A stretch of DNA of 64,000 nt from NCBI GenBank assembly GCA_963662155.1, contig OY759267.1, forward strand, positions 32,282,976-32,346,975. The letters are read 5' to 3'. Position numbers and translations under genes: made by a program. The notes under the pieces were generated by a model, which saw only the letters and a program-made list of their open reading frames with translations, was not told the origin of the DNA and ran no database searches. Source of the DNA: Lamellibrachia columna. Taxonomy: Eukaryota > Annelida > Polychaeta > Sabellida > Siboglinidae. Positions 43,469 through 55,800 of the stretch are shown piece after piece (position 1 is the stretch's first letter; each line of letters begins with the position of its first letter).

Positions 43469-46400
43469 GTATATTAGGGGGGGGTGGGGACATCTTCAAT
43501 CTAGTGCAGCCTCCCTCTGATAAGTTACATCAAAGCAGAACAAGTCACATTATAATATAATTACTTAGCAGTCAACTTTTGTTGATTTCAGTTAATTAGA
43601 CACAGTCACCTTTACTCAAGTCCATGTGAAGAGCACACATCTATTGGGAGTTGAGAAAATCCTGGACAGGCCCAGCTGTTATCTGATATGGCCTAGTGAG
43701 TTGACGTAACTGTTTCACATGGAAGGTGAGTTGTTTTTGAGGACTCCACTAAGTAGGTTATGTAATGTTATGCAATTCGACAAGTTGAGGTGTCTGTCTT
43801 TTCAGTAATCCACACTCAAAAGTGATATTTGGGTCTGTTTACATAGGTGTATTGTGGCTCCAGGTAAAACATTATTATAACTTTCAGTATGGAATAACAA
43901 CTGGCTATATAGAATTTGATTACAGAACACATGCTGGACTATTCCAAAAATTATGTTACAAGTTAATTCGAGTGAACTGAAAAAGTGAGTGTATTCGAGT
44001 ATCGTACTAGAATACAGACTGTCTCAAGCTGAAGTAGCTCATATATGTGTGTTCTGCCCACCACAGGTGGTGGTTCCTTGTGTATGTAAGCAACTCCAAC
44101 AACTAGGTAGGACATAGATTTTTTGCATGAATGCATGATTTTCATTTACCTTTATCAACAATCTAAATTAAAAAAAATTCTGCACAGTTACCATTTTTAT
44201 TTGGGGTAAGACCACAGTTGACCTTCCTGTTTACTGTTTCACACGAATGTAGGGCATGCGAAATTGTGAAATGTGAACTTAATAAATTCATATTATGTGA
44301 CATGAGTGCCTTTGAGCATGAATATTCACAGGTTTGTTTATAGAAGCTATTGGCTGTGAAATAGTGCATTTTTTTTAGAGTTAACTGGCGAAGGGATTTA
44401 TGGGAATTGTTCTGCTATGGGCCACGTGGGCGCATGAATACACGTCGGAAACTGCCAGCAATCCTGAAGGAGTGGTTTGCACCACTCTATCAAAGTCATC
44501 CTGGCTTAGCCGTGGCAACTAAACCCCACTGCTAACCCCACTGGGTTCCTGTTGGATTGCTGCATCTGATGGTTTGTGGTAACAGTGGCCGGTCTTGAAG
44601 CCACCAATTTTCATCTTAATTCCACCAGCAGGTGGACATTTCTCCTCACTCTTTCTACTACTACTACTACTATCATGTGTTGTCTCCTCCATTTTAAAAT
44701 CCCAGGTAAATTCAAGTAAAATTACTAATGAAAGTGACAAAACCGTTATCTGAATGCAAAGACGTCTAATCCACATGAGAAACAAGATGACCGTGACATG
44801 AGACCAGTATATTAGGGGGGGGGTGGGGACATCTTCAAACTAGTGTAGCCTCCCTCTGATAAGTTACATCAAAGCAGAACAAGTCACATTATAATATAAT
44901 TACTTAGCAGTCAACTTTTGTTTATTTCAGTTAATTAGACACAGTCACCTTTACTCAAGTCCATGTGAAGAGCACACATCTATTGGGAGTTGAGAAAATC
45001 CTGGACAGGCCCATCTGTTATCTGATATGGCCTAGTGAGTTGACGTAACTGTTTCACATGGAAGGTGAGTTGTTTTTGAGGACTCCACTAAGTAGGTTAT
45101 GTAATGTTATGCAATTCGACAAGTTGAGGTGTCTGTCTTTTCAGTAATCCACACTCAAAAGTGATATTTGGGTCTGTTTACATAGGTGTATTGTGGCTCC
45201 AGGTAAAACATTATTATAACTTTCAGTATGGAATAACAACTGGCTATATAGAATTTGATTACAGAACACATGCTGGACTATTCCAAAAATTATGTTACAA
45301 GTTAATTCGAGTGAACTGAAAAAGTGAGTGTATTCGAGTATCGTACTAGAATACAGACTGTCTCAAGCTGAAGTAGCTCATATATGTGTGTTCTGCCCAC
45401 CACAGGTGGGCAGAACACCACAGGTGGTGGTTCCTTGTCTATGTAAGCAACTCCAACAACTAGGTAGGACATAGATTTTTTGCATGAATGCATGATTTTC
45501 ATTTACCTTTATCAACAGTCTAAATTTAAAACAATTCTGCACAGTTACCATTTTTATTTGGGCTAAGACCACAGTTGACCTTCCTGTTTACTGTTTCACA
45601 CGAATGTAGGGCACGCGAAATTGTGAAATGTGAACTTAATAAATTCATATTATGTGACATGAGTAACTTTGAGCATGAATATTCACAGGTTTGTTTATAG
45701 AAGCTATTGGCTGTGAAATAGTGCATTGTTTGGAGAGTTTAAATGGCGGAGGGATTTAAGGGAATTTTTCTGCTATGGGCCACGTGGGCGCATGAATACA
45801 CGTCGGAAACTGCCAGCAATCCTGAAGGAGTCGTTTGCACCACTCTGTCAAAGTCATCCTGGCTTAGCCGTAGAAACCAAACCCCATTGCTAACCCCACT
45901 GGTTTCCTATTGGATTGCTGCATCTGATGGTTTGTGGTAACAGTGGCCGGTCTTGAAGCCACCAATTTTCATCTTAATTCCACCAGCAGGTGGACATTTC
46001 TCCTCACTCTTTCTACTACTACTACTACTATCATGTGTTGTCTCCTCCATGTTAAAATCCCAGGTAAATCCAAGTAAAATTACTAATGAAAGTGACAAAA
46101 CCGTTATCTGAATGCAAAGACGTCTAATCCACATGAAAAACCAGATGACCTTGACAGGAGACCAGTATATTAAGGGGGGGGGGTGGGGACATCTTCAAAC
46201 TAGTGTAGCCTCCCTTTGATAAGTTACATCAAAGCAGAACAAGTCACATTATAATATAATTACTTAGCAGTCAACTTTTGTTTATTTCAGTTAATTAGAC
46301 ACAGTCACCTTTACTCAAGTCCATGTGAAGTGCACACATCAATTGGGAGTTGAGAAAATCCTGGACAGGCCCAGCTGTTATCTGATATGGCCTAGTGAGC

Positions 46401-48124
46401 TGACATAACTGTTTCACAGGGAAGGTGAGTTGTTTTTGAGGATTTCACTAAGTAGGTTATGTAATGTTATGCAATTCGACAAGTTGAGGTGTCTGTCTTT
46501 TCAGTAATCCACACTCAAAGGTGATATTTGGGTCTGTTTACATAGGTGTATTTTGGCACCAGGTAAAAAAATATTATAACTTTCAGTATGGAATAACAAC
46601 TAGCTATATAGAATTTGATTACAGAACACATGCTGAACTATTCCAAAAATTATGTTACAAGTTCATTCGAGTGAGCTGAAAAAGTGAGTGTATTCGAGTA
46701 TCGTACTAGAATACAGACTGTCTCAAGCTGAAGTAGCTCATATATGTGTGTTCTGCCCACCACAGGTGGTGGTTCCTTGTGTATGTAAGCAACTCCAACA
46801 ACTAGGTAGGACATAGATTTTTTGCATGAATGCATGATTTTCATTTACCTTTATCAAGTCTAAATTAAAAAAAATTCTGCACAGTTACCATTTTTATTTG
46901 GGGTAAGACCACAGTTGACCTTCCTGTTTACTGTTTCACACGAATGTAGGGCACGCGAAATTGTGAAATGTGAACTTTATAAATTCATATTGTGTGACAT
47001 GAGTGCCTTTGAGTATGAATATTCACAGGTTTATTTATAGAAGCTATTGGCTGTGACATAGTGCATTTTTTGGAGAGTTTAACTGGCGGAGGGATTTATG
47101 GGAATTTTTCTGCTATGGGCCACGTGGGCGCATGAACACACGTCGGAAACTGCCAGCAATCCTGAAGGAGTGGTTTGCACCACTCTGTCAAAGTCATCCT
47201 GGCTTAGCCGTGGCAACCAAACCCCACTGCTAACCCCACTGGGTTCATGTTGGATTGCTGCAACTGATGGTTTGTGGTAACATTGGCCGGTCTTGAAGCC
47301 ACCAATTTTCATCTTAATTCCACCAGCAGGTGGACATTTCTCCTCACTCTTTCTACTACTACTACTACTATCATGTGTTGTCTCCTCCATTTTAAAATCC
47401 CAGGTAAATCCAAGTAAAATTACTAATGAAAGTGACAAAACCGTTATCTGAATGCAAAGACGTCTAATCCACCTGATAAACCAGATGACAGTGACAGGAG
47501 ACCAGTTTATTAGGGGGGGGGGGGTGGGGGACATCTTCAAACTAGTGCAGCCTCCCTCTGATAAGTTACATCAAAGCAGAACAAGTCACATTATAATATA
47601 ATTACTTAGCAGTCAACTTTTGTTTATTTCAGTTAATTAGACACAGTCACCTTTACTCAAGTCCATGTGAAGAGCACACATCTATTGGGAGTTGAGAAAT
47701 TCCTGGACAGGCCCAGCTGTTATCTGATATGGCCTAGTGAGCTGACGTAACTGTTTCACATAGAAGGTGAGTTGTTTTTGAGGACTCCACTAAGTAGGTT
47801 ATGTAATGTTATGCAATTCGACAAGTTGAGGTGTAATCCACACTCAAAGGTGATATTTGGGTCTGTTTACATAGGTGTATTGTGGCACCAGGTAAACCAT
47901 TATTATAACTTTCAGTATGGAATAACAACTGGCTATATAGAATTTGATTACAGAACACATGGTGGACTATTCCAAAAATTATGTTACAAGTTCATTCGAG
48001 TGAGCTGAAAAAGTGAGTGTATTCGAGTATCGTACTAGAATACAGACTGTCTCAAGCTGAAGTAGCTCATATATGTGTGTTCTGCCCACCACAGGTGGTG
48101 GTTCCTTGTGTATGTAAGCAACTC
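43468..48124. repeat. 1.34-kb satellite array 2, left part
   Basis: Repeats at 43477-44814, 44815-46173, 46174-47512 and the start of the fourth from 47513, each matching the repeat at the same place in array 1. The second repeat is 17-18 bp longer because of a hairpin-forming insertion at 45408-45425. G tracts differ in length from array 1. Confidence 0.95.
45390..45416. repeat. Perfect 12-bp inverted repeat with 3-nt loop
   Basis: gttctgcccacc, aca, ggtgggcagaac. It is created by an 18-bp insertion (gggcagaacaccacaggt) relative to every other satellite repeat, including the counterpart in array 1 near 15400. The surrounding frame stays in register, 66 instead of 60 codons. Confidence 0.95.
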
Positions 48125-48759
48125 GATTGCATAGATCATTATAATCCAACTTGGATGCATCTTGGGAAATCTTGAGAAGAACACAGGATTGAATTTGGTG
48201 GATTTTATATTTGTCTAAAGCGTGGAATATTGATCGGATAAGTATTATTATTGTGTGTCTATTAAACATAGACTTACAAGAGTCCTTGTTTAGTCAATAG
48301 TTGCTGTTAAAATTTAGCTATAGGAGTAATTTATGGTAGTTTATATCGTAGGTCTCCGAGGACTCGGTAGCGCGAGCGATAATTAAGGGTTGTTGTTTTC
48401 AGTTGATTGGGTACATAATACGAGACGTAATATTATTGTAAATAATTTAGTACATATTAAATATTGAAAACCTAAATATTTTGTTTTAGCAATATTTATT
48501 GTTAAAAGTTAGCCGTAGGTAGTAATTCAGTGTTATTTAAATAAGGTCACTGAAATTTCGTTAGCGCGAGCGATATTACGTTTTGTTAGTCAGCTGTTAC
48601 GTAGAAAGTAAGTTGCAAGGCAGTAGCTGTAAATTTAATTAAGACATAATTAACATACTATAAAGTGTGTATTACAGCACAAAAACAGTCTTTGTGAAGA
48701 CTACCTAGTATAAATTGATTATAAACGGATTATAAACAAATACAAATTTAATTTCTAAC

Positions 48760-49856
48760 ATGGCGCCGTGCAAACGCCAAGTAAAGGCGAAACGTAATTT
48801 GATATGCTCTAGCTGCGACAGCTGGATAGACTTTGCAAAGTCCGGGTGTGTAAATTCGTGGGCGGAGGTGCAGGCGGATGATTTCCATTTCGTGTGTAGG
48901 GGTGTAAGACAGTGAAACATCTGCAGGAGCATGTGATTGAGCTAAGGCATATGATTTTGATGATGACAGGGCAGGGTGAGAGAGAAGTGAGCAGAGGTGG
49001 TGAGAATGATGAGAGCAGAGGTGGTGAGACCGAGGAGAGCAGAGGTGGTGAGACCGAGGAGAGCAGAGGTGGTGAGACCGAGGAGAGCAGAGGTGGTGAG
49101 ACCAAGGAGAACAAGGAGAGCAGTGGCAATGTGAGGGAGAAAGCTGGTAAGAAGAAGAAAGATGACAGAAGGCAGAGAATGCAACAAAAGAGAGGTAAGC
49201 GGGTGAGTGGAGAGGGATTGCCAGGTGGTAAGACAGTAAAGGTTGATGATATGAGAGAAAGGGGGCATACTAGTAGTGTGCAACAGAAAATGAGCTTTGC
49301 TGATGTAGTATCACAGGGGAAAGCGAGGAAAGCCCGGGTATTTATGGGGGATTCCATCATTAGGAAAGTGGATAAAATTGTAAATAGAGGAGATGACATA
49401 ACAGTATGCCTACCAGGGGCAAAAGTAGAGGATATAGCAGAGAAGGCAGGACAGGTCATGGGTGGTGGCACGGGAGGTGTTGTTCTCGTGCATGTGGGAA
49501 CGAACAATGCAGAGAAGGAGGGAACGTCATCCATCGTTGGTAAGTACAGGAGTTTGATCAAGACACTTAAAGAGGCACGAGTTGGGCAGATCGTATTGTC
49601 GGGGATTTTACCAATAATGGGAGGCAGGGGTGAGGAATATAGGAACTGTAGAAGGATGGCGATTAACACACAGGTACAGAAGGTATGTATGGAGGAGGGA
49701 GTAGGCTTCGTAGACATGTGGTTAAACTTTGTGGGAAGAGGTGACTTTTTCATGAGAGATGGACTACATCTGACAGGGAAGGGTGCTGCAGTTCTAGCGT
49801 GTGAGTTTGTCAGAGTTGTCGACGAGGGCACAGGTACCATAAATTATTTAAACTAG
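48760..49856 (+). pseudogene. CR1 ORF1, copy 2 (esterase part intact)
   Basis: The PHD-like part (48760-48915) ends at the same frameshift stop as copy 1. The coiled-coil, repeat and esterase part is a single 314-codon frame from 48912 to 49856. It has CAG at 49284-49286 where copy 1 has TAG, and five 24-bp repeat units instead of six. SGNH blocks GDS, GTN and DGLHLTGKG are all present. Confidence 0.85.
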
Positions 49857-52724
49857 ATGCGCAGGGGGAACTGACAGAGAAAACTCAAAGGAGTACTACT
49901 ACAAATACACATCCAAAGAAATGTTCACCAATAATTTCAGACAATGAACTTAAATGTGTATGCTTAAATGCCAGGAGCATAGTAAATAAAAAAAGTGAGT
50001 TAGACATTATGGTAGCAGATATTGATCCTCATGTAATAGGCATCACAGAATCATGGGCAAATGAAGATATAGTAGATGCTGAGTTAGCACTGACAGGCTA
50101 TGTAATGTTTAGGAAGGATAGACGAGAAAGAAGGGGAGGTGGAGTAATTTTGTATATTAAAGAATCTATCCAAGCATATGAAATTACACTGAAAAGTGAA
50201 GCAGATAGTGTGGAAGCAATTTGGTGTAACATAGTTACCAGGAACTCAACATTAACAATAGGAATAGTTTATCGTAGTCCTAACATAGGACAAGAGGAAG
50301 ATGAAAAATGACAAAAGGCGATAAGGGAGGTGAGCAAGGGAGAATGTGTTATAATGGGTGATTTTAACCATGGCCATATACAATGGGAATCATTTGAGAG
50401 TGCTGGAGGTGACGACCATCAGTTTCTACTTCTAACACAGGATTGTTTCCTTACTCAACATGTCTTGGAACCAACCAGAGGTGGGAATGTGTTAGATTTA
50501 ATTGTGTCTTCTCAAAATGAATTAGTTGACAATGTTGAAGTACACGAACCTTTGGGCTCAAGTGACCATAACCAAATATATTTTAATATAAAAGTAAAAA
50601 CAGGGAATACATATAAAAAACAATTGAGGAGGAACTTCAACAAAGGCAAATATAAAGTGATGAGAACATATCTAGCAAATATAGATTGGAATAACTTGCT
50701 GAAGAACAAGACAGCAACAGAATGCTGGACTTGTTTAAAATATGAGATTGAGGGCATTATTGAGAAATTTATTCCATTAAGAAAACAAGGGAAAAGATCC
50801 AGGAAAAAACACCTGTTAAAAGAAGCTATTAGAAAAATTGCTCACAAACAGATGCTGTGGAGGGTCTATAAACACACTGGAAATGTAGAAGACTACACAA
50901 ACTACAAAGAGGCACTTAACCTAGCTACAACTGAAATTAGAAAATCTAAAATAACCTTTGAACAAAAATTGGCAGGTAATATAAAAAATGACAGCAAGAG
51001 TTTCTATGCTTATGTAAGGAGTAAACAGAAAGTTCGAGATAAGGTCGGACCTCTGGAAAACAACAGTGAACACATAATTTCAGATGGGTTCCAAATGGCA
51101 GAGATCCTGAATGAGTATTTCAGCTCAGTTTTTACCACAGAAGATATCAACTCACTTCCAGTTCCATTGACTAAATTTGAGGGCAATAAATCAGAACATT
51201 TAGGGCAGTTATTTGTAACTCCTGAAATGATAGCAAAGAAAATTAAGAAGATGAAAGATAATAAATCACCTGGAGTTGATGGGATACCACCAAAACTGCT
51301 AAAGGAAATTGTTGATCAAATTGGTACACCACTTGCAAACTTATTTAACTTGTCACTAGAAGAAGGAATAGTTCCTTCAGAATGGAAAGAAGCAAACATT
51401 ACGCCGCTATTTAAGAAGGGATCGAGGAAGAAGCCAGAACATTACAGACCAGTGAGTTTAACATCAGTTGTATGTAAATTACTCGAAACATTAATTAGAG
51501 ACCACATGGTGGAATTCCTCGTAAAACATAAATTAATAAATACATCTCAACATGGATTCCTAAAAGCAAGGTCATGTCTAACCAATCTCTTATGTTTTTT
51601 AGAAGAAATTACAAAGTGGGTAGATGACGGGTCACCAGTGGATGTTGTCTACTTAGATTTTCAGAAAGCTTTCGATAAAGTGCCACATCAAAGATTGTTA
51701 CTTAAACTAAAAGCCCATGGTATAGGCAATGATGTAATCAACTGGATAGAAAAGTGGCTTACACACAGAAGACAGAGAGTAATAGTAGATGGTGAGATTT
51801 CAAACTGGAAATCTGTTTTGAGTGGGGTACCACAGGGATCAGTATTAGGCCCTATACTGTTTTTAATATATATAAATGATTTGGAGGATGACATATCTAG
51901 CAAAGTACTCAAATTTGCAGATGACACAAAAGTATTCAGAAAGGTTACTAATGATACAGATAACCAAAGTTTACAGGATGATCTGGAAAAATTTGTTAAA
52001 TGGTCAGAAAAATGGCAAATGTTATTCAATTTTGGGAAGTGTAAATGTATACACATAGGACATGGAAATATGGACGAGGAATATAAAATGGGGGATGCTG
52101 TACTAGGTAGAACCACACAAGAAAAGGATTTAGGAGTAACATTTAATGCTGACATGAAAGTTTCAGAGCAATGTGGGATTGCTGCTTCGAAAGGAAATCA
52201 AATTCTAGGGCTAATTAGGAGAACTATCACGTATAAGGAGAAACATTTAATTGTACCCCTGTACAAAGCAATAGTTAGACCACATTTGGAATATTGTATT
52301 CAAGCATGGAGGCCATATCGTAAAAAAAGACATAGATAAGCTAGAAAGAATACAACGAAGAGCAACTAAGATGATTCCAGAATTAAGAGACCTTAGTTAC
52401 GAAAGTCGCTTATTACAATGTGGTTTGACAACACTAGAGACCAGGAGACTAAGAGGAGACCAAATAGAAGTGTTTAAAATAGTGAACGGTTATGAGGATA
52501 TTGATAGGAATATGTTTTTCAAACTTAAAGAAGGCAGTAGAACCAGAGGACACAAAGCAGCATTAGTTAAGGAGCAGTGTAGGTTGGACATGAGAAAGTA
52601 CTCTTTCTCACAGAGGGTGATAAATGAATGGAACAAACTGCCAAATGATTGTGTTAATGCTAGTAGTGTGAATATGTTTAAAAATAGAATTGACATATAT
52701 CTGATAAGGGCGGGCTACACATAG
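49856..52724 (+). pseudogene. CR1 ORF2, copy 2
   Basis: Same endonuclease and RT organisation as copy 1, FADD at 51914-51925. It differs by rare replacements (AHKQM for AHRQM, NSEHI for NSENI). The two shared lesions remain. Confidence 0.9.
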
Positions 52725-52823
52725 ATGAGAAAATTGTTGGACTCTCGATAAGCCAATGGCTTCCTTGTCCACTTGCCATCTGGAACTTGTTGTTCGAGAT
52801 GGCAATCTTGTTAAATCTTGTTA

Positions 52824-55800
52824 AACTCCAACGACTAGGTAGGACATAGATTTTTTGCATGAATGCATGATTTTCATTTGCCTTTATCAACAGGCTAAAT
52901 TAAATTTGTGTCTGCATAATTACCATTTTTATTTGGGGTAAGACCACAGTTGACCTTCCTGTTTACTGTTTCACACGAATGTAGGGCACGCGAAATTGTG
53001 AAATGTGAACGTAATAAATTCATATTATGTGACATGAGTGACTTTGAGCATGAATATTCACAGGTTTGTTTATAGAAGCTATTGGCTGACGTAACTGTTT
53101 CACATAGAAGGTGAGTTGTTTTTGAGGACTCCACTAAGTAGGTTATGTAATGTTATGCAATTCGACAAGTTGAGGTGTAATCCACACTCAAAGGTGATAT
53201 TTGGGTCTGTTTACATAGGTGTATTGTGGCACCAGGTAAACCATTATTATAACTTTCAGTATGGAATAACAACTGGCTATATAGAATTTGATTACAGAAC
53301 ACATGGTGGACTATTCCAAAAATTATGTTACAAGTTCATTCGAGTGAGCTGAAAAAGTGAGTGTATTCGAGTATCGTACTAGAATACAGACTGTCTCAAG
53401 CTGAAGTAGCTCATATATGTGTGTTCTGCCCACCACAGGTGGTGGTTCCTTGTGTATGTAAGCAACTCCAACAACTAGGTAGGACATAGATTTTTTGCAT
53501 GAATGCATGATTTTCATTTACCTTTATCAAGTCTAAATTTAAAAAAATTCTGCACAGTTACCATTTTTATTTGGGGTAAGACCACAGTTGACCTTCCTGT
53601 TTACTGTTTCACACGAATGTAGGGCACGCGAAATTGTGAAATGTGAACTTTATAAATTCATATTGTGTGACATGAGTGCCTTTGAGTATGAATATTCACA
53701 GGTTTATTTATAGAAGCTATTGGCTGTGACATAGTGCATTTTTTGGAGAGTTTAACTGGCGGAGGGATTTATGGGAATTTTTCTGCTATGGGCCACGTGG
53801 GCGCATGAATACACGTCGGAAACTGCCAGCAATCCTGAAGGGGTGGTTTGCACCACTCTGTCAATGTCATCCTGGCTTAGCCGTGGCAACCAAACCCCAC
53901 TGCTAACCCCACGGGGTTCTTGTTGGATTGCTGCATCTGATGGTTTGTGGTAACAGTGGCCGGTCTTGAAGCCACCAATTTTCATCTTAATTCCACCAGC
54001 AGGTGGACATTTCTCCACACTCTTTCTACTACTACTACTACTATCATGTGTTGTCTCCTCCATTTTAAAATCCCAGGTAAATCCAAGTAAAATTACTAAT
54101 GAAAGTGACAAAACCGTTATCTGAATGCAAAGACGTCTAATCCACCTGAGAAACCAGATGACAGTGACAGGAGACCAGTATATTAGGGGGGGGGGACATC
54201 TTCATACTAGTGCAGCCTCCCTCTGATAAGTTACATCAAAGCAGAACAAGTCACATTATAATATAATTACTTAGCAGTCAACTTTTGTTTATTTCAGTTA
54301 ATTAGACACAGTCACCTTTACTCAAGTCCATGTGAAGAGCACACATCTATTGGGAGTTGAGAAAATCCTGGACAGGCCAAGCTGTTATCTGATATGGCCT
54401 AGTGAGCTGACGTAACTGTTTCACATGGAAGGTGAGTTGTTTTTGAGGACTCCACTAAGTAGGTTATGTAATGTTATGCTATTCGACAAGTTGAGGTGTC
54501 TGTCTTTTCAGTAATCCACAGTCAAAGGTGATATTTGGGTCTGTTTACATAGGTGTATTGTGGCACCAGGTAAAAAATTATTATAACTTTCAGTATGGAA
54601 TAACAACTGGCTATATAGAATTTGATTACAGAACACATGCTGGACTATTCCAAAAATTATGTTACAAGTTCATTCGAGTGAGCTGAAAAAGTGAGTGTAT
54701 TCGAGTATCGTACTAGAATACAGACTGTCTCAAGCTGAAGTAGCTCTTATATGTGTGTTCTGCCCACCACAGGTGGTTGTTCCTTGTGTATGTAAGCAAC
54801 TCCAACAACTAGGTAGAACATAGATTTTTTGCATGAATGCATGATTTTCATTTACCTTTATCAACAGTCTAAATAAAAAAAAATTCTGCACAGTTACCAT
54901 TTTTATTTGGGGTAAGACCACAGTTGACCTTCCTGTTTACTGTTTCACACGAATGTAGGGCACGCGAAATTGTGAAATGTGAACTTAATAAATTCATATT
55001 ATGTGACACGAGTGCCTTTGAGCATGAATATTCACAGGTTTGTTTATAGAAGCTATTGGCTGTGAAATAGTGCATTTTTTGGAGAGTTTAACTGGCGGAG
55101 GGATTTATGGGAATTGTTCTGCTATGGGCCACGTGGGCGCATGAATACACGTCGGAAACTGCCAGCAATCCTGAAGGAGTGGTTTGCACCACTCTGTCAA
55201 AGTCATCCTGGCTTAGCCGTGGCAACCAAACCCCATTGCTAACCCCACTGGGTTCCTGTTGGATTGCTGCATCTGATGGTTTGTGGTAACAGTGGCCGGT
55301 TTTGAAGCCACCAATTTTCATCTTAATTCCACCAGCAGGTGGACATTTCTCCACACTCTTTCTACTACTACTACTACTATCATGTGTTGTCTCCTCCATT
55401 TTAAAATCCCAGGTAAATCCAAGTAAAATTACTAATGAAAGTGACAAAACCGTTATCTGAATGCAAAGACGTATAATCCACCTGAGAAACCAGATGACAG
55501 TGACAGGAGACCAGTATATTAGGGGGGGTGGGGACATCTTCAAACTAGTGCAGCCTCCCTCTGATAAGTTACATCAAAGCAGAACAAGTCACATTATAAT
55601 ATAATTACTTAGCAGTCAACTTTTGTTTATTTCAGTTAATTAGACACAGTCACCTTTACTCAAGTCCATGTGAAGAGCACACTTCTATTGGGAGTTGAGA
55701 AAATCCTGGACAGGCCCAGCTGTTATCTGATATGGCCTAGTGAGCTGACGTAACTGTTTCACATGGAAGGTGAGTTGTTTTTGAGGACTCCACTAAGTAG

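Larger units (their letters stand above)
48125..52823 (+). mobile_element. CR1-like non-LTR retrotransposon, copy 2
   Basis: Counterpart of 18119-22841 within the duplicated block, with the same aactc flanks (48120-48124, 52824-52828). It is 24 bp shorter because ORF1 has one fewer 8-residue repeat. It carries the same ORF1 frameshift, ORF2 TGA (50309-50311) and A7 frameshift (52322-52328). It arose by segmental duplication, not by a second retrotransposition. Confidence 0.9.
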
